Shown piece by piece: positions 7,882 to 16,405 of a DNA stretch of 46,936 bases. Numbering within the stretch: the stretch's first letter is position 1; the number at the start of each line of letters is the position of its first letter. A program made the position numbers and the translations under genes. The DNA lies in NCBI GenBank assembly GCA_964553325.1, contig CAZKKI010000038.1:1-46936 (forward strand), in the 5' to 3' direction. The notes under the pieces were generated by a model. That model did no database searches. It was not told the origin of the DNA and saw only the letters and a program-made list of their open reading frames with translations. Source of the stretch: BMS3ABIN04 sp964553325. GTDB taxonomy: Bacteria; Bacteroidota; Ignavibacteria; Ignavibacteriales; Melioribacteraceae.

Positions 7882-7910
7882 TTGACTTTTTATTTGCGTT
7901 GGTTTATATT
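7882..7910 (+). promoter_or_regulatory. Sigma-70-like promoter at the PorV-like gene
   Basis: TTGACT (7882-7887), 17-nt spacer, TATATT (7905-7910). The predicted transcription start falls at or just before the ATG at 7919, which would give a leaderless or nearly leaderless mRNA; no ribosome-binding site is visible there. Confidence 0.4.
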
Positions 7911-7918
7911 TAAATATT

Positions 7919-8827
7919 ATGCTGTGTTGTAATCTTAACTATATTATTAAAAATCATTTTTCGATAATTAAAGCTTTTCTTTTGATTTTTATTCTCTCCG
8001 TTTTTTGTATATGCAATGTTTCCGGGCAGAATTTATCCGGTGCAAAACAATCCGCATTATGTAACTCAACAGTGGCACAAAGCAACGACGCTTTCGGAAT
8101 TTTCGATAATCCTGCCGGAACCGCACAACTTGGCTGGCGTGAGTTCAGCATTTACTATTCCCCTTCTCCTTACGGTTTAAAAGAACTTGCCACGGCGAAC
8201 GCCGTTTATTCGGAACATACCGGCATAGGAAATTTCGGAATCGGGTTTTCTACGTTCGGTTTCCGGCTTTTCAGAGAAAATAAATTTGCAATAAGTTATG
8301 CAGAAAGATTTTTCGGTGATTATTTTCTCGGGATTACATTCGTTTATCAAAATCTGAAAATAGAAAATTACGGGTCTGCAAATGCATTCAACATTATTCT
8401 GGGTGGAATTTCTTATCTCACCCGGAATTTGCGTGCCGGTTTCGCAATTGAAAATTTACTCCGTTCCACTTACGGAAACAGTAAAGACCAAATTCCCGTA
8501 GTTTTAAAAACGGGTTTAACTTTCGATGTGCTTGATTACGCATCATTGAATTTGGCGTTGTTAAAAGAACTTGGTTACAATCTTTCCGTAAGGTTCGGAG
8601 CCGAATTTTTACCTGTAAAATTTATCGCTCTGCGTTTCGGTGCCGGGAATTATCCTCAAGTTTACTCAGCGGGAGTAGGAATTAACTACTCGATTTTTCA
8701 AATGGATTATGCCGTCGAAAATCATTCGGAACTTGGATTAACTCATCAGTTCGGACTAACTTTACAGTTTAGCGGATTCGAAAACAGAACCGTAGCCATA
8801 AAACAATATTTATTCGATTCACAATGA
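7919..8827 (+). CDS. PorV/PorQ-like outer-membrane beta-barrel protein
   Basis: A 302-residue exported protein; the signal segment ends near VSGQ (about 37). The mature protein begins with a PorV/PorQ-type pattern: small residues, then DAFGIFDNPAGTAQL, followed by alternating beta strands rich in aromatic residues through the end. PorV and PorQ family proteins are 14-stranded outer-membrane barrels; PorV carries type IX cargo. Which role applies here is not readable. The stop codon overlaps the next start (ATGA at 8824-8827), so translation is coupled to the helix-hairpin-helix protein. Confidence 0.7.
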   Translation: MLCCNLNYIIKNHFSIIKAFLLIFILSVFCICNVSGQNLSGAKQSALCNSTVAQSNDAFGIFDNPAGTAQLGWREFSIYYSPSPYGLKELATANAVYSEHTGIGNFGIGFSTFGFRLFRENKFAISYAERFFGDYFLGITFVYQNLKIENYGSANAFNIILGGISYLTRNLRAGFAIENLLRSTYGNSKDQIPVVLKTGLTFDVLDYASLNLALLKELGYNLSVRFGAEFLPVKFIALRFGAGNYPQVYSAGVGINYSIFQMDYAVENHSELGLTHQFGLTLQFSGFENRTVAIKQYLFDSQ

Positions 8828-10773
8828 AAAAATTTTGCTTTTTCTTTTCATTGTTATTTTTTCAAACAATTTATTCGCAATCGGATTCCCTTTTATCAAT
8901 TGACGAACTTGTTGACAATTTTATCGAAAAAACGAATGAAAACGTGGAATCTTCTCAAATTTACACCTTGTTCGAATATTTGCTTGATAATCCGATCAAT
9001 CTAAATACGGCTACGGTTAACGACTTAATGAAAATTCCGTTTTTGGATTTTCCCGACGCGGAAAAATTGGTTCAAACCGTTAGGGCAAAAAATAAAATCT
9101 CTTCTCTCGATTTTCTCGATAAACTCGATTGGCTAAATCGGGAAACGGCAAGAAATATAAAACCTTTTCTTACCGTAAAAGAATCCTTGCAAAAATCGGT
9201 TCCGAAACAGCGGGAAAGAATTTTCGCGGCGGAATTTAGAACACGATTGCAAACGGATTTACAAACCCGCAAAGGATTTAAGGAAAATAAATTTACCGGC
9301 TCGAAATTAAAAAATTACAACCGTTTGAAATTAAATTATTCCGGGAAATACCGCTTTACATTACTAACGGAAAAAGACGCCGGTGAAAAGTCTTTTACCG
9401 ATTTTTATTCCGCTAATTTCAGTTATCGCGGCACTAACTTCCTGCGGAAACTTGTTTTGGGTGATTATTTAATAGAATTCGGACAGGGTCTGGCGCTTTG
9501 GAGCCCTTATGCATTTTCCAAAGGAAGCGAAGCAGTACGTTCCGTTATTAAACGCTCGCGTGGAATTTTAGAATATACAAGCAGCGACGAAAACAGATTT
9601 TTCAGAGGAATCGCTTCCGCATTGAATTTTGACTTTTTTCGGTTATCTTTATTTTATTCCGAAAATTCACCCGATGCATCACTTTCCAAAGATTCCGCTT
9701 TTGTAACCTCACTCAATTTAAGCGGCTATCACCGTACCGAACCGGAGTTGTTAAAAAAAGATATTCTAAAAGAAAAAAGTTACGGAGCAATTTTGCATAT
9801 CGTTCCGTTCGAAAATCTTTCGCTTGCTTACCTCTTTTATAATTTGAAATACTCTTTACCGTTTTTACAAAGATCGAAATACGGTTTAACGGGCAATTCT
9901 TTTAGTTTCCATTCCGTCTCCGTCGATTTTTACTGGAACATCATTTCTTTTAATATGGAAACCGCTTATAATTCGGTTTCGCTTGCCACCATTGCTAATC
10001 TGAAACTTAATTTGACTAGAAAGTTACGGTTGATTGTATCGTTCAGAAATTATCCGCGCAATTATTATAACCTTAACGCAAACGGTTTCGGGGAAAGCAA
10101 CCGCACACAAAACGAAACCGGTTTTTATACCGGAATTAGCTGGAAAAACAAATATGGTGTGTTGAACTTATATTACGATTTATTTCGCTTTCCGTTTTCC
10201 ACACACTCTAATTTATTTCCGGCAAGCGGTAATGATTTTATGCTCGATTTTCAAACCAAACGGATAAAGTCAACTTCGTTTAAATTCCGTTACAAACGGG
10301 AAGAAAAATCGGAAGATTACTCAACTTACTCGGCGAACACAGTTACAAATTCTTTTCGACTGGAATTTACAACAGGCAAACGGACTTTCTCCTCGCGTAG
10401 CCGTTACGAAATAAAATTTTATCGAAAAGAGCAAACCGAAACCGGTTATTTATTATTTCAAGAATTAAACTGGAATTGTTGCGAAAAACTTTTAATAACG
10501 GGAAGAGCAATATTTTTCAATACGGATTCCTATGCCACGCGATTGTACGAATTCGAGAAAAACGTTCGCGGTGTATTTTACAATCCTGCTCTTTTTGGAA
10601 AAGGAATAAGATGGTATTTTCTTGTAAAATATAAAATTTTCAGTTTCTTTGAATTATCTTTAAAATATTCCGAAACATACAAACCGTTCGACGAAACAAT
10701 AGGTTCCGGTTACTCCGAATTACCTTCGAATTTGGATAACAATTTGATCTTGCAACTTGAAATGTCATATTAA
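8824..10773 (+). CDS. Helix-hairpin-helix outer-membrane protein
   Basis: A 649-residue protein with a signal peptide (FFQTIYSQ). A short N-terminal domain at about 55-80 has a ComEA-like helix-hairpin-helix (NPINLNTATVNDLMKIPFL). The remaining 500 or so residues alternate in beta-barrel fashion and end in a strand with a terminal Tyr (QLEMSY), suggesting an outer-membrane barrel. Proteins of this architecture occur across Bacteroidota/Ignavibacteria, often next to PorV-like proteins, without known function. One idea is DNA or substrate uptake at the outer membrane, but the helix-hairpin-helix alone does not prove DNA binding. Confidence 0.7.
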   Translation: MKKFCFFFSLLFFQTIYSQSDSLLSIDELVDNFIEKTNENVESSQIYTLFEYLLDNPINLNTATVNDLMKIPFLDFPDAEKLVQTVRAKNKISSLDFLDKLDWLNRETARNIKPFLTVKESLQKSVPKQRERIFAAEFRTRLQTDLQTRKGFKENKFTGSKLKNYNRLKLNYSGKYRFTLLTEKDAGEKSFTDFYSANFSYRGTNFLRKLVLGDYLIEFGQGLALWSPYAFSKGSEAVRSVIKRSRGILEYTSSDENRFFRGIASALNFDFFRLSLFYSENSPDASLSKDSAFVTSLNLSGYHRTEPELLKKDILKEKSYGAILHIVPFENLSLAYLFYNLKYSLPFLQRSKYGLTGNSFSFHSVSVDFYWNIISFNMETAYNSVSLATIANLKLNLTRKLRLIVSFRNYPRNYYNLNANGFGESNRTQNETGFYTGISWKNKYGVLNLYYDLFRFPFSTHSNLFPASGNDFMLDFQTKRIKSTSFKFRYKREEKSEDYSTYSANTVTNSFRLEFTTGKRTFSSRSRYEIKFYRKEQTETGYLLFQELNWNCCEKLLITGRAIFFNTDSYATRLYEFEKNVRGVFYNPALFGKGIRWYFLVKYKIFSFFELSLKYSETYKPFDETIGSGYSELPSNLDNNLILQLEMSY

Positions 10774-10797
10774 AATAACAAACAATACCGAAAATTC

Positions 10798-10826
10798 TTG
10801 CTAAAATCGATAACTCTATCTAATTT
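10798..10826 (+). promoter_or_regulatory. Possible sigma-70 promoter for the dehydrogenase gene
   Basis: TTGCTA, 17-nt spacer, TAATTT, ending about 38 bp before the ATG at 10865, which has AAAGGA upstream. Only approximate consensus matches. Confidence 0.35.
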
Positions 10827-10864
10827 TCGTCATTACTTTTTCCAACTAAATTGAAAGGATCACA

Positions 10865-12052
10865 ATGAGAACAATCGTAACAATGCCGGGCGACGGTATC
10901 GGAAAAGTTGTATTACCGGAAGCTTTACGGGTTTTGGAGGCGGCCGGTTTCAAAGCAAACTACGTTCACGGAGATATCGGATGGGAATTTTGGCAAAAAG
11001 AAGGAAATGCATTGCCGCAAAGAACAATAGAATTACTCGAAGAACATAAAATCGGTTTGTTCGGTGCAATTACAAGCAAACCCAAAGACGCCGCTGCGGA
11101 AGAATTGGATCCGGCATTAAGAGATAAAGGATATGTTTACTTCAGCCCGATTGTCGGTTTAAGACAACATTTCAATTTGGATATATGTATTCGTCCGTGT
11201 CAATCTTTCGAGGGTAACCCGTTAAATTTTATACGGAAGACATTGGACGGCTATGAAGAACCTCATGTTAATGCAGTGGTTTTCAGACAAAACACGGAAG
11301 GATTGTATGCCGGCGTCGAATGGACAAACCCTCCGGCAGTAGTGCGCGAAGCATTGGAAACACATCCGAAAATGAAAAAATTTGCAGATGTACCGAGTGA
11401 GGATTTGGCAATCTCTACAAGAATAGTAACCAGACCGGCTTGCCACAGAATTGCGAAAGAAGCTTTCGAATACGCGAAAAAATTCGGTTACAAAAGCGTT
11501 ACCATTTGCGAAAAACCGAACGTTTTACGAGAGACTTCGGGTATGATGGTGGAAGAAGCAAGAAAAGTTGCTAAAGATTATCCCGATATTCAATTGTGGG
11601 AAACCAACATCGATGCACAAATGATGTGGTTAACCAAAAACCCTGAAGATTACGGCGTTATCGTTGCCGAAAATATGTTCGGCGATATTATAAGCGACGG
11701 TTTTGCAGGTTTGGTAGGTGGACTCGGGTTCGCTTGCAGCGCCAATATCGGAAAAGAAGTTGCTGTTTTCGAACCGACTCACGGTTCCGCACCGAAATAT
11801 GCCGAACTCAATCCGTCAATCGTTAATCCTATTGCAATGTTCTTGAGCGCTTGTATGATGTTGGATCATATCGGTGAAAACGATAAGGCTACGAAAATTA
11901 GAAATGCAATTGCAGCGGTGATAAAAGAAGGAAAAGTGAGAACGTACGATATGCTTAAACTGCGCGGTGGACCCGATGTTTTTGAAAAAGGAGCGTGCAC
12001 AACTCAAGAAATGACCGATGCGGTCATCGAAAAGATGTCGGCTCTCGGTTAA
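10865..12052 (+). CDS. Isocitrate/isopropylmalate dehydrogenase family protein, probably isocitrate dehydrogenase
   Basis: A 395-residue decarboxylating beta-hydroxyacid dehydrogenase. Seen: N-terminal TMPGDGIG, VVFRQNTEGLYAGVE, RIVTRPACHRIAKEAFEYA, the metal-binding ENMFGDIISDGFAGLVGG and the cofactor loop HGSAPKYAELNPSIVNP. The Lys-Tyr after AP matches the pair that fixes NADP in E. coli Icd, whereas NAD-dependent enzymes usually have Asp-Ile there, so NADP use is suggested. Adjacent aconitase and citrate-cleaving genes favour isocitrate as substrate, in either the oxidative or the carboxylating direction. A 3-isopropylmalate or homoisocitrate role cannot be excluded by eye. Confidence 0.82.
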   Translation: MRTIVTMPGDGIGKVVLPEALRVLEAAGFKANYVHGDIGWEFWQKEGNALPQRTIELLEEHKIGLFGAITSKPKDAAAEELDPALRDKGYVYFSPIVGLRQHFNLDICIRPCQSFEGNPLNFIRKTLDGYEEPHVNAVVFRQNTEGLYAGVEWTNPPAVVREALETHPKMKKFADVPSEDLAISTRIVTRPACHRIAKEAFEYAKKFGYKSVTICEKPNVLRETSGMMVEEARKVAKDYPDIQLWETNIDAQMMWLTKNPEDYGVIVAENMFGDIISDGFAGLVGGLGFACSANIGKEVAVFEPTHGSAPKYAELNPSIVNPIAMFLSACMMLDHIGENDKATKIRNAIAAVIKEGKVRTYDMLKLRGGPDVFEKGACTTQEMTDAVIEKMSALG

Positions 12053-12147
12053 CAGATTAGAATGATTTACGGAATACGAAGAGTTGTTTTTTTGAAATTA
12101 CACCTTATCCAAAAGTGAAAAAGTTAAACAATTAAAATTACATTTAA

Positions 12148-12172
12148 TTTCCGGATAATCGTTAACCGGAAA
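12148..12172. other. Hairpin in the gap between dehydrogenase and HD-domain genes
   Basis: TTTCCGG and CCGGAAA (12148-12154, 12166-12172) form a 7-bp stem that can extend by TAA/TTA after an A-A mismatch, leaving a TCG loop. There is no T-tract. It lies in a 242-bp intergenic stretch with nothing else recognisable; it may be a processing or weak termination site. Confidence 0.35.
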
Positions 12173-12294
12173 CTAAAGATATTAAGGTTTTCTCCGCAGT
12201 TTAAAATAATCGGGGAAAATATTTTATTTACGATATTCGACACTAAACATTTATCGAATTATTTTTTTAGAAACAGTTTATAACGGAGCGAAAA

Positions 12295-12849
12295 ATGACC
12301 GAAGAACTCAAACGGCTTTGGCCCGAAATCGAGTTGATTAAAGATGAACCTCTTAAAGAAAAAGTTTATAAATGCTGGCAATATGCGATTGAAAACAGCG
12401 TCCTTTCGGCCGAGGACTTGGAGCGAATTCCCTTTTCATTGCTTATCGATAACTACGATATAAAATTTATGCAACACAAACGCGCGGCCGTGCGGTTATC
12501 AATTGCAATAGCCGAAGAAATGCAAAACAGTTTCGGTAATGAAATACAAATTAACATGGATTATTTAATTGCCGGCGCAGTTTTGATAGACGTCGGGAAG
12601 TTACTTGAATACGAATTTGATGAAAACGGAAAATTAAGCACAAGCAAAAACGGAAAATTGCTTCGCCATCCTTTCAGCGGAGTTTCAATAGCCGAAAAAT
12701 TCGATTTACCTTGGGAAGTTCAACATATAATTGCCACGCATTCAAAAGAAGGCGACGTGGGCAAAAGAACACTTGAATCTATTATTGTTCATCATGCCGA
12801 TTTTGTTTCGTTCGAACCGTTTCAAGATGCTAAAAGGTTAAAATTGTAA
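12295..12849 (+). CDS. HD-domain protein with altered metal motif
   Basis: A 184-residue protein with the layout of small HD phosphohydrolases: MQHKRAAV (first His), AGAVLIDVGKLLEY, RHPFSGVSIAEKF, IIATHS and VHHADF. The core His-Asp doublet, usually LLHDIGK, reads LIDVGK here: the His is Ile while the Asp remains, so metal binding may be changed. It lies between the dehydrogenase and the aconitase genes, 80 bp before the latter, with a good GGAGCG site. Its role in this cluster is unknown; nucleotide hydrolysis or regulation are possible. Confidence 0.72.
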   Translation: MTEELKRLWPEIELIKDEPLKEKVYKCWQYAIENSVLSAEDLERIPFSLLIDNYDIKFMQHKRAAVRLSIAIAEEMQNSFGNEIQINMDYLIAGAVLIDVGKLLEYEFDENGKLSTSKNGKLLRHPFSGVSIAEKFDLPWEVQHIIATHSKEGDVGKRTLESIIVHHADFVSFEPFQDAKRLKL

Positions 12850-12929
12850 ACGGAATAATTGCCCGTGACCGTTAATAAAAACAAATATTGAAAACAGGTA
12901 TCGAAGAAAAATTTATTAAGGAGTTCCCA

Positions 12930-14906
12930 ATGTCTCAAAACTTAGTTGAAAAAATTGCACAGAAATTTGCCGTTGATATTCCGGAAGGGAAAGAAATTCA
13001 CAGCGGCGATTATATTTCAATTCAACCTGCTTACGTGATGACGCACGACAATACGGGCGCGGTTATACCGAAATTCAGAAAAATCGGGGCTAAAAAATTT
13101 GCAAATCCCAGACAAGTAGTTCACACTCTCGACCATAACATTCAAGACAAAAGCGAGAAGAACATTGCAAAGTATCTGAAAATCGAGAATTTCTCGCGTG
13201 AAATGGGATGTGATTTTTATCCAGCCGGTCGAGGCATCGGTCACCAAATTATGGTCGAAGAAGGATATGCATGGCCTGGAACCATGGTTGTTGCTTCCGA
13301 TAGCCATTCGAACATGTACGGCGGAATCGGTTGTTTGGGCACACCAATCGTCAGAACTGACGCCGCTGCTATTTGGGCAACGGGGCGTACTTGGTGGCAA
13401 ATCCCACCGGTTGCGAAGGTTGAACTTACCGGTAGCTTAAAACCAGGCGTTACCGGTAAAGACGTTATTATTGCTCTGTGCGGATATTTCAATCACGACG
13501 AAGTTTTGAATCATGCAATCGAGTTTACCGGCGAGGGAATTAAAAATTTATCTCTCGATCAGAGATTGACAATCGCAAACATGACGACCGAGTGGGGTGC
13601 ACTTGTAGGTTTGTTCCCAATCGACGATATTACAATCGACTGGTTGAAAAACAGAATCGAATTCGTAAAAAAACGCGGACTTGCCGGAGTTCCCTCGGAT
13701 GAAGATGGAAACGGTGAACATCCCCGTTTGAATGAAAAACATTTGGAAAACTTAATAAACGAACTCCCGTTTCTGAGACCCGACGCAAACGCATACTACG
13801 CGAAAGAATTAACCATCGACTTAAATACAATCGAGCCTTATGTATCCGGACCTAATACCGTAAAGGTTATGACACCCGTCTCGGAGATTAAAAACAAAGA
13901 TGTAAAAATAAACAAAGCATATCTTGTTTCTTGTGTTAACAGTCGTCTTGAAGATATAGCACAAGCTGCAAAAGTGGTTGAAGGCAAAAAAGTTGCCGAA
14001 GGTGTTGAATTTTATATTGCAGCGGCTTCAAGCGAGGTACAAAAAGAAGCCGAAAAGCTGGGATATTGGCAAACATTATTGAACGCCGGTGCCATCCCGC
14101 TTCCGCCGGGATGCGGTCCTTGTATCGGTTTGGGCGCCGGATTGCTTGAAGACGGCGAGGTAGGGATTTCGGCTACAAACAGAAATTTCAAAGGTAGAAT
14201 GGGTTCCCCCAATGCCGAAGCTTATTTGGCTTCGCCTGCCGTTGTTGCGGCTTCGGCCGTTGCCGGAAAAATCACATTCGATTTTGACAACGGCGATCAA
14301 TCGGTAAAAGGAACGGTTAAAGCAAATCCCAAACCGGAACGACCGAAAGAAAAAGTTGAAATTATAGAGGGCTTCCCGAAATTAATTAAAGGTAATGTTG
14401 TTTTTTGTCCGGCCGATAACATGAACACAGATGGAATTTATCCCGGTAAATACACTTACATCGATGATTTTACCCCGGAAGACCAAGCAAAAGTAGTAAT
14501 GGAAAACTACGACGTTAAATTTAAGGAAATCGCAAAAGAAGGTGATATATTGGCAAGCGGATATAATTTCGGAACTGGAAGTTCGCGCGAGCAAGCCGCT
14601 ACCGCTCTGAAATATAAAGGAATCCAATTGGTTGTGGTTGGCTCGGCAAGTGCAACTTATAAACGCAACGCCATTAACAACGGCTTTTTGGTTCTTGAAG
14701 TTCCGGAATTTATCGATTTCCTTAAAACGGAATTCGGCGATCAAGAATTAACAATCGATACAAAAACCGAGGCCGAAATTGATTTCGTAAACTCCGTTTT
14801 AACTTTCGGGGAAAAGAAATTCGAAATTGAACCCGTTGGAGTTGCCGCTCAAGAATTAATTGTTCTGGGAGGTTTGGAAAATTGGGTTAAAAGAAAAATT
14901 AATTAA
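12930..14906 (+). CDS. acn: Aconitate hydratase
   Basis: A 658-residue single-chain aconitase. I chose ATG 12930 because AAGGAG lies just upstream; the upstream TTG at 12888 has no such site. Seen: the N-terminal LVEKIAQKF and THDNTGAVIPKF, the HTLDHNIQDKS motif, DSHSNMYGGIGCLG, and the three cluster cysteines, one in SCVNSR and two in CGPCIGLGAG. The C-terminal swivel domain has GSSREQAATALK. Length fits the shorter Aquifex-type aconitases rather than the roughly 890-residue AcnA or AcnB. It carries out citrate/isocitrate interconversion; a methylcitrate-related hydratase role is possible given the PrpD neighbour 41 bp downstream. Confidence 0.9.
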   Translation: MSQNLVEKIAQKFAVDIPEGKEIHSGDYISIQPAYVMTHDNTGAVIPKFRKIGAKKFANPRQVVHTLDHNIQDKSEKNIAKYLKIENFSREMGCDFYPAGRGIGHQIMVEEGYAWPGTMVVASDSHSNMYGGIGCLGTPIVRTDAAAIWATGRTWWQIPPVAKVELTGSLKPGVTGKDVIIALCGYFNHDEVLNHAIEFTGEGIKNLSLDQRLTIANMTTEWGALVGLFPIDDITIDWLKNRIEFVKKRGLAGVPSDEDGNGEHPRLNEKHLENLINELPFLRPDANAYYAKELTIDLNTIEPYVSGPNTVKVMTPVSEIKNKDVKINKAYLVSCVNSRLEDIAQAAKVVEGKKVAEGVEFYIAAASSEVQKEAEKLGYWQTLLNAGAIPLPPGCGPCIGLGAGLLEDGEVGISATNRNFKGRMGSPNAEAYLASPAVVAASAVAGKITFDFDNGDQSVKGTVKANPKPERPKEKVEIIEGFPKLIKGNVVFCPADNMNTDGIYPGKYTYIDDFTPEDQAKVVMENYDVKFKEIAKEGDILASGYNFGTGSSREQAATALKYKGIQLVVVGSASATYKRNAINNGFLVLEVPEFIDFLKTEFGDQELTIDTKTEAEIDFVNSVLTFGEKKFEIEPVGVAAQELIVLGGLENWVKRKIN

Positions 14907-14947
14907 ATTTATAAAAGATGTTTAAATAATTAACAGAAAGGAAAGTT

Positions 14948-16381
14948 ATGGAAAAATCGATTGCCCGCCAAATAGCAGAATTCGCAGTAAACTTGAAATA
15001 TGAAGATTTACCCGAAAATGTTATTCACGAAGTTAAAAGATATTTGTACGATTCAATCGGTTGTGCGTATGGCGCATACAATACGAAAGACGTGAATATC
15101 ATTCGAGATTTATATAAAGAAATGGGCGGAAAAGAAGAAGCCACATTGATTGGTTTTGGCGACAAAATGCCCGCGGTAAATGCAACTTTGGTTAATTCCC
15201 TTGCAATTAGAGCACTCGATTTTAACGACATCTATTGGAAAGAAGATCCTTCTCATCCGTCCGATTTGATTCCGGCGGCACTTGCAACGGGAGAACTTGT
15301 TGGCGCATCGATGAAAGAAGTGATGGTTGCAATTGTGCTTGCATACGAATTCGAACAACGTTTGTGCGAATTTGCAGTACCCGGAATTCGTGAACGTAAA
15401 TGGCATCATGCAACACTAACACAATTCGTTTCCCCGATTGTTGCCGGCAAATTGCTTGGTTTAACCGTCGATCAAATGGTTAACGCAATCGGAATAAACG
15501 GTTCGCATAACCATACAATCGGTTGCCCGACAGCCGGCAAGTTAACGATGATGAAAAACACCGTCGATCCGATGGCAGTTCAATCGGGAGTTTTTGCCGC
15601 TTTAATGGCTCAAAAGGGTTATACCGGAACCGAAAAAGTTTTCGAAGGAAAAGAAGGCTTTATGGATACGTTTTTGGGTTGGGATGCAAAAGAAGAAAAA
15701 CCCGACCCGATAGAAATGAAAGGCAGACAGAGTTTGGGAAAATGGACTTGGGACGTCGAAAAACTTGTTGGAAACCTCGGTGAAAGTTTCAAAATATTGG
15801 AATGCAGCATGAAAGCCTTTCCGACCGAGGCGTTAACTCATACCCACATTACCGCAACGCTAAAAGTGGTGACCAAAAACAATATCGATTACAAGGATAT
15901 TGAAGAAATTAAAATTACCACTATTGCGCGAGCCGTAGATATTCTGTTCGATCCGCACAAATACAGACCGGAATCGAGAGAAACTGCCGATCACTCGCTT
16001 CCCTATTGCATTGCTGCAGCCGTTGTGGATAAAAAAATAACTACGGAAACATTCTCCGACGAAAAACTTAAAGATCCGAGGATTTGGGAAGTAATCGACA
16101 AAATCAAAGGTGAAGCGTCGGAAGAATTCGAAAAGATGTTTCCTGCCAAACAACCTTCGCGCGCAACAATAAAAACTAAAGACGGAAAAATCTATTCGGA
16201 ATATCTCGAGTATCCCAAAGGTGATCCGCGCGAACCGATGACTATGGAAGATTTGGATAATAAATTTAAAGCTTTAGCTTCGCACCTTATGAGCGATGAA
16301 AAACAAAAAAATGTGAAAGACGCAATTTTTTCAGCCGAGCAATTTTCGGCAAAAGAATTTATGGAAAAGTTAATTGTTTAA
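14948..16381 (+). CDS. MmgE/PrpD family protein
   Basis: A 477-residue protein with family features from the start (ARQIAEFAVNLKYEDLP, YDSIGCAYGAY) through NSLAIRALDFNDIY, SHPSDLIPAALATGE, ATLTQFVSPIVAGKLLGL and NHTIGCPTAGKLTMMK. The family includes 2-methylcitrate dehydratase (PrpD), cis-aconitate decarboxylase and other metal-free dehydratases/epimerases. Here it sits between aconitase and citrate lyase beta-type genes, all on one strand with short gaps, so its substrate is most likely a tricarboxylic acid. No PrpB or PrpC homologue is in the window, which argues against a complete 2-methylcitrate cycle at this locus. Confidence 0.87.
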   Translation: MEKSIARQIAEFAVNLKYEDLPENVIHEVKRYLYDSIGCAYGAYNTKDVNIIRDLYKEMGGKEEATLIGFGDKMPAVNATLVNSLAIRALDFNDIYWKEDPSHPSDLIPAALATGELVGASMKEVMVAIVLAYEFEQRLCEFAVPGIRERKWHHATLTQFVSPIVAGKLLGLTVDQMVNAIGINGSHNHTIGCPTAGKLTMMKNTVDPMAVQSGVFAALMAQKGYTGTEKVFEGKEGFMDTFLGWDAKEEKPDPIEMKGRQSLGKWTWDVEKLVGNLGESFKILECSMKAFPTEALTHTHITATLKVVTKNNIDYKDIEEIKITTIARAVDILFDPHKYRPESRETADHSLPYCIAAAVVDKKITTETFSDEKLKDPRIWEVIDKIKGEASEEFEKMFPAKQPSRATIKTKDGKIYSEYLEYPKGDPREPMTMEDLDNKFKALASHLMSDEKQKNVKDAIFSAEQFSAKEFMEKLIV

Positions 16382-16405
16382 TTAAAAATATTTAAAGAGT
16401 TTTTT

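Noticed and set aside
6838..10773. Type IX secretion locus
   Set aside because: DUF4835 and a PorV/PorQ-like protein are suggestive, but no core secretion component is in the window, so only the individual genes are called.
12888..12929. TTG start 42 bases upstream for aconitase
   Set aside because: The ATG at 12930 has a clear AAGGAG site at the right distance; the added residues match nothing in the family.
13017..13492. Long minus-strand frames inside aconitase
   Set aside because: Shadow frames opposite a strongly conserved gene; no family features.
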